From the NCBI GenBank assembly GCA_016713735.1, contig JADJOP010000037.1, positions 248,001 to 312,000 on the forward strand: DNA of 64,000 nucleotides, read 5' to 3'. The translations under genes and the position numbers were made by a program. The notes under the pieces were generated by a model, which was given only the letters and a program-made list of their open reading frames with translations, ran no database searches and was not told the DNA's origin. Of the stretch, positions 1 through 7,903 are shown one piece after another. This DNA is from Bryobacterales bacterium. GTDB taxonomy: Bacteria; Acidobacteriota; Terriglobia; Bryobacterales; Bryobacteraceae. The first letter of the stretch is position 1, and the number at the start of each line of letters is the position of its first letter.

Positions 1-524
1 CGCATCCGTGTTCGGGGAACTTCCCGTTTGCGCGCAACCGGGCGATTGAAGAGTTCACGGCGGCGCGGTATGGGGAGGATTTGGATGAGGGCAAGCGGCT
101 GATTGAATCGATGTTGGGGGTGAAGGTGACGACGTTTGCCTATCCGTGCGGGTCGAAGTTTGTGGGGCGCGGGGTGAAGACGCAGAGCACGGTGCCGCTG
201 GTGGCGCAGCGGTATCTGGCGGGGCGCGGGTTTCGCGATGAGGCGGCGAATGACCCGGCGTTTGTCGATCTGGCGCAGGTGTTGGGCGTGGAGTCAGACG
301 GGATGAGCTTTGCGCAGATGAAGGCGGCGGTGGACCGGGCGCGGGCGAACAACGGGTGGCTGGTGCTGGCGGGGCATGAGATTGGCGAACCGGGGAACCA
401 GACGACGCAGGCGGCGGCGCTGGATCAGTTTCTTGCGTATGCGGCGGACCCGGCGAATGGGGTGTGGTTGGATACGGTGGAGACGGTGGCGCGGTATGTG
501 CGGGAGAAGGGGGCGCGGAAGTAG
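1..524 (+). CDS. Polysaccharide deacetylase family protein, 3' part (5' end outside window)
   Basis: The frame is already open at base 3 and ends with TAG at 522-524, leaving about 173 residues. The visible part begins His-Pro-Cys-Ser-Gly-Asn, which fits the end of the NodB H-x3-HP metal-binding motif of polysaccharide deacetylases; a later TFAYPCG segment fits the barrel core. The first NodB motif with the catalytic Asp lies upstream and cannot be seen. Family members remove acetyl groups from cell-wall or extracellular polysaccharides; the substrate here is unknown. An in-frame TTG at 81 is not the start because the frame is open before it. The gene converges on the PQQ dehydrogenase with 3 bases between the stops. 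Confidence 0.75.
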   Translation, partial: HPCSGNFPFARNRAIEEFTAARYGEDLDEGKRLIESMLGVKVTTFAYPCGSKFVGRGVKTQSTVPLVAQRYLAGRGFRDEAANDPAFVDLAQVLGVESDGMSFAQMKAAVDRARANNGWLVLAGHEIGEPGNQTTQAAALDQFLAYAADPANGVWLDTVETVARYVREKGARK

Positions 525-527
525 GGG

Positions 528-2849
528 CTACTTCGAGAGGCCGAAGCAGAGGATGTTGGAGCCTACGGCGAGGGCGATGTATTGTTCGCCGTTGAGGGAG
601 AAGGTCATGGGGGAGGTCTTCATGGTGGCGTTCAGCGGCACACGCCAGAGGGTTTTGCCGGTGCGTTCGTCGGCGGCGATGAAGTAGCCGAGGGCGTCGC
701 CGTAGAAGAGCAGGCCGCCGGCGGTGCCGAGGGTGCCGGCGACGCGTTTGCCATCGGTGGGGCCGGCTTGCGGAACGTCCCAAACGATCTTGCCGGTTTC
801 GATGTCGAGGGCGCGGAGGTATTTTGTGCCGGGGTCGGGCGGGGGCGGGGTGCGCTGGTTTTTCCAACCGCCGGGGGCGAGTTTGGCGACGCACTTTTCG
901 GTGGCCATGATGTAGTAGAGGCGCGTGGCGGGGCTGTAGGTGGTGCCGTTCCAGTTGGTGGCGTGATCGGGGCAACTCAGTTCGGGCTCGGGGAGGCGGA
1001 TGGGTTTGCCGTCGGGGCCGATGCCGCTGGCCCAGGTGAGCTTGCGCACGAAGGGGACGTTGAGGAGGCGTTCGCCGGTGAGGCGGTCAAAGACGTAGAA
1101 GAAGCCGTTGCGGTTGGCCTGGAGGAGGAGTTTGCGTTCGCGGCCGCGGTAGGTGGTGTTGATGAGGACGTTGGGCTCGGTGGCGTCCCAGTCGCGCGTG
1201 TCGTGTGGCGTGAACTGGTAATACCATTTCAACTTGCCGGTGTTGGGGTGAAGGGCGAGGACGCTATCGGTGTAGAGGTTGTCGCCGCCGCGCTGGCTGT
1301 CGTCGGAGTTGGGCCAGGGGTTGCCGGTGGCCCAGTAGAGGGTGTCGGATTCGGCGTCGTAGGAGCCGGTGAGCCAGGTGGAGCCGCCGCCGTATTGGAC
1401 GGCTGAGCCGCGCCATGTGTCGAAGCCGGGCTCGCCCGCGGCGGGGACGGTCCAATGACGCCAGGCGCGCTGGCCGGTGTCGGCATGGTAGGCGTCGATG
1501 AAGCCGCGGATGCCCCAATCGCCGCCGGCGACTCCGGCGATGACGAGGTTCTTGACGACGAGCGGGGCGATGGTGCCGCCGTATTTTTGCGGCTCGTGGG
1601 GCATGACGGTTTCCCAGATGAGCTTGCCGGTGGTGCGGTGAAGCGCGAGCAAGTGAGCGTTGTCAGTGACGAAGAAGAGCTTGTCGCCGAGGATGGCGAC
1701 GCCGCGGTTGGTGCCGAGCGAAGGGTCAGAGACGAGGCCGGGGGTGCGCGGGCGGGAGAACTGCCAGATGGGCGTGCCGGTGCGCGGGTCGAGGGCGTAG
1801 ACGGAGTTGGGACCGGTGGCGTACATGACGCCGTCAGCGACGAGGGGCACGGTTTCGAGGCCGAAGTAGCGCATGTTTTCGCGGAAGTAAGGCGTGTCAG
1901 GCAGGAACTGTTGCCAGAGGGGAATGGAGAAGGCCCACTTCAAGGCGAGCTTGCCGACGTTTTGCGTGGTGATCTGCTTGAGCTCGCTGTAGCGGTTGCC
2001 GTTGAGGTTGCCGTTGTAGGTGAGCCATTCGCCGGGCGGCGGGTTGAGGATGCGTTGGAAGGCGGCGGCGGGGGTGGCGGTGGACTGGGCGGGGGCGCCG
2101 GGGGTGACGCCTTTGAGTGTGGCGAGGTAGGCGATGAGGTCGGTGAGTTGGGGGGCGGCGGCGGGGACGGGGGGCATAAGGGAGCCGGGGGTGTCGTCGA
2201 TGCGGGTGACGTCGTCGAGGGAGAGAGGATGGACGGCGCCGGCGCGATCCTGCAGGGCGAGATCGAAGCTGGTGCGGTTGCGGGCGAAGCCTTGCAGGGT
2301 GCGGCCGTTTTTGAGATGAGCCGTGACCTGGGCGTAGCCGGGGGCGATGCGGGCGGCGGGTTCGAGGAGGGCCTCGCGAAGCTGCTGGAGGGTGAGTTCG
2401 CGGGCGATGTTGGTGAGGTCGGGGCCGGTGGGGGCGCCCGCGCCGTTGACCATGTGGCAGGCGAGGCAGCGGCCGGGGCCGGTGAAGAAGGCCGCGCCGG
2501 CGGAGGGGTCGCCGGGGACGCTGGCTTCGGCGGCGACGGCGTTGAGCGAGACGACCATGGCGGCAAGGGCGTCGATCTGTTCGGCGGGCAGGGCGAAGGG
2601 GGGCATGCCGGCTTTGGGGACGCCGTTGCGGATGACGGTTTTCAGGCTGTTCAGCGAGCGGCGGCGGACCCAGGGGTTGCCGGCGAGGCCGGGGCCTTGC
2701 TGCGTGCCGAGGGCGTCGTCGCCGTGGCAGCCGGCGCAGAGCTTTAGGTAGGTTTGTTTGATGTCGGGGGTGGTGGGTTGGGCGAGAGCGGGAGAGAGGA
2801 GCGCGAAGGAGAGGCCGAGCCATGTGAGGCGAAGCGGGTGCGTGGGCAT
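528..2849 (-). CDS. Diheme cytochrome c / PQQ-dependent dehydrogenase fusion
   Basis: This 773-residue exported quinoprotein has a signal peptide (residues 1 to about 23, ending ALA-Q). Two cytochrome c domains follow, with heme motifs CAGCH (38-42) and CLACH (128-132), then from about residue 270 a PQQ-type beta-propeller. The segments WATGNPWPNSDD and QFTPHDTRDWD are characteristic of PQQ alcohol/glucose dehydrogenases. Known members oxidise alcohols or sugars in the periplasm and pass electrons to c-type heme. Here the hemes precede the propeller, the reverse of classical quinohemoprotein alcohol dehydrogenases, which carry one C-terminal heme. No PQQ biosynthesis gene is nearby. The substrate cannot be read from the sequence. 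ATG 2849 is chosen because it gives the intact signal peptide. Confidence 0.88.
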   Translation of the reverse strand: MPTHPLRLTWLGLSFALLSPALAQPTTPDIKQTYLKLCAGCHGDDALGTQQGPGLAGNPWVRRRSLNSLKTVIRNGVPKAGMPPFALPAEQIDALAAMVVSLNAVAAEASVPGDPSAGAAFFTGPGRCLACHMVNGAGAPTGPDLTNIARELTLQQLREALLEPAARIAPGYAQVTAHLKNGRTLQGFARNRTSFDLALQDRAGAVHPLSLDDVTRIDDTPGSLMPPVPAAAPQLTDLIAYLATLKGVTPGAPAQSTATPAAAFQRILNPPPGEWLTYNGNLNGNRYSELKQITTQNVGKLALKWAFSIPLWQQFLPDTPYFRENMRYFGLETVPLVADGVMYATGPNSVYALDPRTGTPIWQFSRPRTPGLVSDPSLGTNRGVAILGDKLFFVTDNAHLLALHRTTGKLIWETVMPHEPQKYGGTIAPLVVKNLVIAGVAGGDWGIRGFIDAYHADTGQRAWRHWTVPAAGEPGFDTWRGSAVQYGGGSTWLTGSYDAESDTLYWATGNPWPNSDDSQRGGDNLYTDSVLALHPNTGKLKWYYQFTPHDTRDWDATEPNVLINTTYRGRERKLLLQANRNGFFYVFDRLTGERLLNVPFVRKLTWASGIGPDGKPIRLPEPELSCPDHATNWNGTTYSPATRLYYIMATEKCVAKLAPGGWKNQRTPPPPDPGTKYLRALDIETGKIVWDVPQAGPTDGKRVAGTLGTAGGLLFYGDALGYFIAADERTGKTLWRVPLNATMKTSPMTFSLNGEQYIALAVGSNILCFGLSK

Positions 2850-2950
2850 GCGAGGTTCTTGTGATTAGATCACACGGGCCGCGTGCGACTGGGGAGAATG
2901 GCGGGGCGGGGCGGCAGCGATGGGGCCATCCGCGCCAGGTGCGATGGGCG

Positions 2951-3817
2951 TTAAGCCGCGCCGTTTGCCTTGAAGAAGTCGAGCAGCTTTTTCCAGCCGT
3001 CTTCGGCGTCCTGCTTCGAGTAGCTGGGCCGGTAGTCGGCGTGGAAGCCGTGCTGGGCGCCGGTGTAGACGAGGATGTCGCCCCTCTTGCCGGCGGCCTT
3101 CATGGCGGACTTCATCTTTTCGACGGTGTCAAGGGGGATGCCGCCGTCCTTTTCGCCGTAGAGGCCGAGGACGGGGGCCTTCAGGTCGGCGGCGAGGTCG
3201 ATGGGGTGCTTGGGGGTGAGTTCGCTGGGGGCTCCGACGAGGCGGCCGTACCAGGCGACGCCGGCCTTGAGATTGGGATTGTGGGCGGCGTAGAGCCACA
3301 CGACGCGGCCGCCCCAGCAGAAGCCGGTGATGCCGAGTTTGGCGGTGTTGCCGCCGTTCTTGGCGGCCCAGGCGACGGCGGCGTCGAGGTCGCTCATCAC
3401 CTGCGCGTCGGGGACCTTGGAGACAACCTTCGAGATGACGTCTTGAATGTTTGTGAGGCTGGCCACGTCGCCCTGGCGGGCGTACATTTCGGGGGCGATG
3501 GCGAGGTAGCCGGCTTTGGCGAAACGGCGGCAGATATCTTTGATGTGCTCATGGACGCCGAAGATCTCTTGCACGACGAGGGCAACGGGGAAGTTGCGGC
3601 CGGTGGCGGGCATGGCGCGGTAGGCGGGGATCTCGCCGTCGTTGACGGGGATCTTCACTTCGCCGGCGGTGAGGCCGGTGGTGTTGGTGGTGATGGTTTG
3701 CGAGGTGACCGGCTGGACGGCCATCGCGAACCCGGCAGCGAGTTTGGTGACGAGGAATTCCCGCCGTCCGCGGATGGACTGCGGCAAGAGGCTTTCGATG
3801 TCAGGATGGGTGGCCAT
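2951..3817 (-). CDS. Dienelactone hydrolase family protein with Tat-like signal
   Basis: A 288-residue alpha/beta hydrolase of the dienelactone hydrolase family. The catalytic triad is visible as Cys167 in GFCWGG, Asp224 in GEKDGG and His256 in GAQHGFH, the Cys-Asp-His arrangement of this family. The N-terminus has GRREFL followed by a hydrophobic stretch (residues 17-34), which looks like a twin-arginine export signal. ATG 3817 is preferred because the longer frame upstream (to 3988) reads through the divergent sigma-factor gene and has no signal. Dienelactone hydrolases open lactone rings in chlorocatechol breakdown, but most environmental homologues have unknown substrates. The gene lies back to back with the ECF sigma factor, about 60 bases away. 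Confidence 0.85.
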   Translation of the reverse strand: MATHPDIESLLPQSIRGRREFLVTKLAAGFAMAVQPVTSQTITTNTTGLTAGEVKIPVNDGEIPAYRAMPATGRNFPVALVVQEIFGVHEHIKDICRRFAKAGYLAIAPEMYARQGDVASLTNIQDVISKVVSKVPDAQVMSDLDAAVAWAAKNGGNTAKLGITGFCWGGRVVWLYAAHNPNLKAGVAWYGRLVGAPSELTPKHPIDLAADLKAPVLGLYGEKDGGIPLDTVEKMKSAMKAAGKRGDILVYTGAQHGFHADYRPSYSKQDAEDGWKKLLDFFKANGAA

Positions 3818-3879
3818 CCGGCTATTGTGGCGCACTTTTCGCGGGTCTGGTGTAACTTTCCGGCGGCGTGTGGATATAC

Positions 3880-4407
3880 ATGGTTGTGAGCGTGAAGATG
3901 CCAGAGCGGGCGGCGAGCTTTCACGAAATCTATGAGCGGCATGGCCGCTCCGTGTATCGCTTCGCGCTCTATTTGAGCGGAGACGCAACGTTGGCCGAGG
4001 ACATCACGGCGGAGACGTTTCTGCGCCTTTGGGGCACAGGCCAATCCATCGTGATGGAGACGGTGAAGGGCTATCTGCTGGCCATCGCGCGCAATGTGTA
4101 TTTGCAGGAGCGGAAGCGCGCGGACCGGTTCACTGAACTGGCGGAAACGGCCGAAGACAGGGCATCGGCGAGCACGGCCGCCGAGGCGCGCCAGGAGTTG
4201 CGGCGCACGCTGGATTGGCTGCAGAGGCTACCGGAGTCGGACCGCGCGGCGCTGCTGATGCGGGCCGAGCAGGAGTTGCCGTACGAAGAGATCGCGCGGG
4301 CGCTCGGCATCTCGGTGTCGCTGGCGAAGGTGAAGGTGCACCGGGCGAGGTTGCGCCTGGCTGAATGGAGACAGGGAACAGGAGCCGGACATGAACATCA
4401 CGGATGA
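3880..4407 (+). CDS. ECF-type RNA polymerase sigma factor
   Basis: A sigma-70 family extracytoplasmic-function factor of about 175 residues. Region 2 is visible as ASFHEIYERHGRSVYRFAL through the LAEDITAETFLRLW segment; the C-terminal region 4 reads LPESDRAALLMRAEQ and LPYEEIARALGIS followed by KVKVHRARLRL, the helix-turn-helix that reads the -35 element. It would direct RNA polymerase to a small stress or nutrient regulon. The start is uncertain: ATG 3880 and ATG 3898 are both possible, with GTG 3868 as a longer option; none has a clear ribosome-binding site. The stop overlaps the next gene by 17 bases, so the two are very probably co-translated, as sigma and anti-sigma genes usually are. 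Confidence 0.88.
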   Translation: MVVSVKMPERAASFHEIYERHGRSVYRFALYLSGDATLAEDITAETFLRLWGTGQSIVMETVKGYLLAIARNVYLQERKRADRFTELAETAEDRASASTAAEARQELRRTLDWLQRLPESDRAALLMRAEQELPYEEIARALGISVSLAKVKVHRARLRLAEWRQGTGAGHEHHG

Positions 4408-5029
4408 CATCATCAGGGATTTGATGCCTCTTTACATGGCGGGTGAGGCGAGCGCGGATACGGTCCGGCTGGTGGAGGAGTATTTGGCGAGGCACCCCCA
4501 ACTGCGCATGGCCGCGGCGGAGGGCGTTCCGGTGTTGGATGCGGAAGCGCCGCCGCATCTGGAGAAGCGCACGGTGGATCATACGCGGCGGTTGCTGGCG
4601 CGGAAGAACAACTGGCTGGGCGCGGCTATCTTTCTCACGCTGGTGCCGTTCTCCTTTCGATCTGGCGATAGCGGAGTGAACGCGGTGCTCTACCGCGATC
4701 TGCCGGGCTTTGCGGCGGCGGCCGTTGCGTTGAGCCTGGTGGCGTGGGGCCTGTTCCTGCTCACGCTGCGCCGGTTGAACGCCACGGGATTGCCCGCGCC
4801 GCGTTCCTGGCCGACGCGGCTGGGATGGGCGGCGATGGGTTCGCTCGTGGGCGCGGTGGTCATGCTGGTGGGCGGTCAATTCATTCCAGGCGATTGGGCC
4901 GGCTTGCGGTATCTGAAGACGGGCGTTCCGATACTGAGCGCGTCGCTGGCTGTGTATCTGGGAGAGGCCGTTCACCGCGTGGCGACGATTGAGGAGTTGC
5001 ATCGCCCGACGACGCTGCTGGGCAAGTGA
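4391..5029 (+). CDS. Putative anti-sigma factor, membrane protein without zinc motif
   Basis: A 212-residue protein whose start lies inside the end of the ECF sigma gene. Its first 35 residues (DDIIRDLMPLYMAGEASADT, then a segment ending LVEEYLARHP) resemble the N-terminal helix of zf-HC2/ZAS anti-sigma domains, but the His-x3-Cys-x2-Cys zinc ligands are absent and there is no cysteine there. Four hydrophobic segments follow, at roughly residues 75-90, 100-120, 140-160 and 170-190. The inferred role is membrane sequestration of the upstream sigma factor; this rests on gene coupling and the weak N-terminal resemblance. It could instead be a small membrane protein of unrelated function. It ends 4 bases before the convergent esterase. 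Confidence 0.6.
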   Translation: MNITDDIIRDLMPLYMAGEASADTVRLVEEYLARHPQLRMAAAEGVPVLDAEAPPHLEKRTVDHTRRLLARKNNWLGAAIFLTLVPFSFRSGDSGVNAVLYRDLPGFAAAAVALSLVAWGLFLLTLRRLNATGLPAPRSWPTRLGWAAMGSLVGAVVMLVGGQFIPGDWAGLRYLKTGVPILSASLAVYLGEAVHRVATIEELHRPTTLLGK

Positions 5030-5033
5030 CGGG

Positions 5034-6056
5034 TTACTGGAGCCACTTGCGGAAGAAGGTCCAGACGGGCTCGCCGCGGAACTCGTGTTTGCCATCGAAC
5101 TCGACGTAGTCGAGCTTGGCGGGCGCGGCGGCGTAGACGGCCTTCACCTTTTCGGCCATGGGGCGGACGTCGGCGATCTTGAGGCCTTCATCGCTTAGGC
5201 CGAACTGGAGATGAAGCGGGCGGGGGGCGATGAGGCGGGCGACTTCGGCGGCGTCGAGGTCAATGAGGCGGCCATCGGGGCGCTCGGTGGCTGAACCGCG
5301 CACGGCGGGGAAGACGCGCATGCCGCAGGAGCCGGCGGCGGCGGTGATGCGCTTGTCGAGAGCGGCGGCGTACATGGTGTAGTAGCCGCCATAGCTCAAG
5401 CCGGTCATGCCGACGCGGCGGGCATCGATCTCCTTGCGGCGCAGCAGCACGTCGAGCGAGGCGGCGATCTTGGTGACTTCGACCGCGGCGAGGCTGGTGC
5501 CCTTGGTGCGGAGGAGGGCGTCGAGTTCCTTGCGGACATCGGCGGGGATGAGCGACGAGCCGCCGTTTTGCAGGTCGCGACGGGGGTGCATGACGGTGAG
5601 CGGGGCCCAGACGACGTAGCCTTCCTTGAGGGCGCCGCGGATCATGTCGTGATAGTTCGCACCGCCGTGGAAGAGGGCGAGTTCAGGGAAGCCCGCGCCG
5701 CCGTGCTGGGCGATGACGAGGGGGCGCGGCAGCTTCACGTTTTTGGGCACAAGGTAGAGGCCGTAGACCTCCATGCCGGGCCCGGTGCGAATCCAAAGGC
5801 GCGAGTAGACGCCGAGCGCGTCTTCCCCGATGCGCTCTTCGCGCGGCGAGCCTTGGGCGAGGATGCCCGGTGCGGGGTAGCCGATGGTGGCGCGGAGGGT
5901 GTCGCCGCGCGGTTCGGGTTTGGCGGGGAGCGACTCGGCGTAGAACTTCAACTGCTCGTATTGCGCTTCGCGGTGCGGCTTCGATTTGAGCAGATCCTCT
6001 TCGAGAAGGGCCTGGCCGAAGGCGAGGGCGGGCAATAAGAGAGCGATCAGTCTCAT
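5034..6056 (-). CDS. Secreted alpha/beta hydrolase (acetyl xylan esterase-like)
   Basis: This 340-residue protein has a short signal peptide (MRLIALLLPALAFGQ) and an alpha/beta-hydrolase fold. The nucleophile elbow is GLSYGG with Ser221; a C-terminal His324 (DGKHEF) completes the triad, and Asp289 in GLSDEG is a candidate acid. The oxyanion segment reads AQHGGAG. The family includes acetyl xylan esterases and large dienelactone-hydrolase-like esterases that deacetylate plant polysaccharide. Its start overlaps the stop of the sulfatase gene by 4 bases (ATGA), so esterase, sulfatase and amidohydrolase form one transcription unit. This supports a joint role in breaking down a substituted polysaccharide or ester. 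The actual substrate is not deducible. Confidence 0.8.
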   Translation of the reverse strand: MRLIALLLPALAFGQALLEEDLLKSKPHREAQYEQLKFYAESLPAKPEPRGDTLRATIGYPAPGILAQGSPREERIGEDALGVYSRLWIRTGPGMEVYGLYLVPKNVKLPRPLVIAQHGGAGFPELALFHGGANYHDMIRGALKEGYVVWAPLTVMHPRRDLQNGGSSLIPADVRKELDALLRTKGTSLAAVEVTKIAASLDVLLRRKEIDARRVGMTGLSYGGYYTMYAAALDKRITAAAGSCGMRVFPAVRGSATERPDGRLIDLDAAEVARLIAPRPLHLQFGLSDEGLKIADVRPMAEKVKAVYAAAPAKLDYVEFDGKHEFRGEPVWTFFRKWLQ

Positions 6057-7903
6057 TTTGGCAGCTTCTCCAGGGCCTGTTTGGCGACGCGCATGGCGTA
6101 GGACTGATTGCGCGGCTCAGGGAGCGTGGCCTCAAGCGCGGCCCTGGCGGGCAGGGCCTTGTCGCCCATCTCTTCGAGTACGGTGGCGGCGAAGATGCGG
6201 GCGGCGGGGCTGGGGTTCTTGCGGTCGAGTTCGGCGACGAGCAGGGGGAGGGCCTTCGCTTCGCGGCCGAGCTTCGCCAGGGCGCGGGCTGCTTCGATGC
6301 GCACGGCGGAGGAGGGGTCGGCGAGTAAAGGCGCGATGGCTGCTTCGTGGGGCGCGGCCTGCGAGGGGCGGTCGGCGAGGCCTTTGACGGCCCACCAGCG
6401 GACGCCGGCGGCGGGGTCGTGGAGCATGGCGGCGAGTTTGGCGATGTCGCCCGCGTTGCAGGCATTGGCGGCGGCGCGGAGGCGCGGGAGGAGGCCTTTG
6501 TGTTCGGGCTGGCGGAGGATGGCCCAGCGGCTGCCGAGCTTCTGTTCGCCCGCTTCGAGTTCGGGCTCGGGGAGGAGGCCGGTGTCGAGCGTGGAGTCCT
6601 GCCAGCGGTCCATCTCGGCGCGCAGACGGCGCAGGACGGGCGCGAGTTCGGGTTTGGAGGCGAGGTTCCGCACTTCGAACGGATCGGCGTTGGCGTCGTA
6701 CAACTCCTCGGCGGGCTTGGAGAGCGCCATCCACATGGCGGCGGCGGGCGGAAGTTTGCCTTCGGCGTGGACGCGGCGCAACTCCTTCATCGTCGTGCCC
6801 TGCTCTTGCGTGTCGAGCTTCTGGTAATAGGGCTTTTCGGGGCGGTAGTTGCGGATGTAGCGGTACTGGCGGTCGCGCACGGCGCGGATGAGGTCGTAGC
6901 GTTCGTCCATGCGGTCGCGCGCGCCGTGGATGTACTGGCGCGGCGGGGAGAGCTTGGGCCCCAAAAACGCGCGGCCCTGAAAATGTTCCGGCAGGGGGGC
7001 GCCGGCGAGGTTGAGCATGGTGGGGGCGAGGTCGATGAAGTTGACCAATTGATCGTCCACCGTGCCCGGTTTGCCCTGGTCTGCGGAGCGGAACTTCGCC
7101 GGGATGCGGACGACGAGCGGGGCGAGCGTGCCCTGTTCATAGAGCCAGCGCTTGGCGCGCGGGAGGCCGACGCCGTGGTCGCCCCAGAAGAGGACAATCG
7201 TGTCGTTTTCCAGGCCCGCTTCGGCGATGTCGCGCAGATGATCGGCGACCCAGTAGTCGACGGCAGTGATGAGTTCAAGATAATTGGCCCAATCGCGGCG
7301 CGACTCGGGCGTATCGGCGTAATAGGGCGGCAGGGCGACCTTGGCCGGATCCTGGCGCTGCGCCGGGGTGAGGCGCTTCACGTTCGCTTCGTGCGCGGCG
7401 CCGCGCTTCAACACCTGGCTTTCGTGGGAGACGGTGTTGTTGAAGACGGCGAAGAAGGGCTGGCCCGGCTTGCGGTTCTTCCAATGGGCGTTGTTGCTCA
7501 CCTCGTCCCAGGCGGTTTTGGGCGTGGGGAAGTTGTAATCGGTCTTGACGTTGTTGGTGCAGTAGTAACCGGCGTTGCGCAGGTATTCGGGGAAAGCCTT
7601 CACATGGGGCGGCAGCTTGGCCTGGCAGCGCATGTGCTGCGAACCGAGCGAGGAGGGATACATGCCGGTGATGATGCCGGAGCGCGAGGGGGCGCAGACG
7701 CCGGCGACGGTGTAGGCGCGCGTGTAGCGGATGCCGTCGGAGGCGAGCTTGTCGATGGTGGGCGTGATGGCGGTGGGGTCGCCGTAGCAGTGCTGCTGCG
7801 GGCCGGTGTCTTCACAGGAGAGCCAGAGGATGTTGGGGCGCGCGGCGGTTTGCGCGAGGGCGGCGGGGGCGGCGGCGAGCAGGCTGCGGCGGGTGAGGCT
7901 CAT
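6053..7903 (-). CDS. Secreted sulfatase with C-terminal HEAT-like repeats
   Basis: A 616-residue arylsulfatase-type enzyme. After a signal sequence (MSLTRRSLLAAAPAALAQ) comes NILWLSCEDTG, the first metal-binding segment. The signature CAPSR (Cys70-Arg74) carries the cysteine converted to formylglycine by the sulfatase-maturing enzyme; no maturase is in the window. A later WGDHGVGLPRAKR block supplies further active-site residues. From about residue 470 the sequence becomes alanine/leucine-rich alpha-helical repeats (DPAAGVRWWAVKGLAD, then a segment containing AVRIEAARALAKLG), typical of HEAT/PBS-lyase repeats. Sulfatase-HEAT fusions are known from Planctomycetes and Acidobacteria. ATG 7903 overlaps the stop of the upstream amidohydrolase (ATGA). 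The desulfated substrate is unknown. Confidence 0.87.
   Translation of the reverse strand: MSLTRRSLLAAAPAALAQTAARPNILWLSCEDTGPQQHCYGDPTAITPTIDKLASDGIRYTRAYTVAGVCAPSRSGIITGMYPSSLGSQHMRCQAKLPPHVKAFPEYLRNAGYYCTNNVKTDYNFPTPKTAWDEVSNNAHWKNRKPGQPFFAVFNNTVSHESQVLKRGAAHEANVKRLTPAQRQDPAKVALPPYYADTPESRRDWANYLELITAVDYWVADHLRDIAEAGLENDTIVLFWGDHGVGLPRAKRWLYEQGTLAPLVVRIPAKFRSADQGKPGTVDDQLVNFIDLAPTMLNLAGAPLPEHFQGRAFLGPKLSPPRQYIHGARDRMDERYDLIRAVRDRQYRYIRNYRPEKPYYQKLDTQEQGTTMKELRRVHAEGKLPPAAAMWMALSKPAEELYDANADPFEVRNLASKPELAPVLRRLRAEMDRWQDSTLDTGLLPEPELEAGEQKLGSRWAILRQPEHKGLLPRLRAAANACNAGDIAKLAAMLHDPAAGVRWWAVKGLADRPSQAAPHEAAIAPLLADPSSAVRIEAARALAKLGREAKALPLLVAELDRKNPSPAARIFAATVLEEMGDKALPARAALEATLPEPRNQSYAMRVAKQALEKLPK

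Noticed and set aside
1455..2747. 430-residue plus-strand frame opposite the PQQ dehydrogenase
   Set aside because: Low-complexity Gly/Glu/Val sequence mirrors the coding strand; the minus-strand protein has complete heme and propeller motifs.
3818..3988. N-terminal extension of the dienelactone hydrolase
   Set aside because: Would overlap the divergent sigma factor and destroy the Tat-like signal; ATG 3817 is sufficient.
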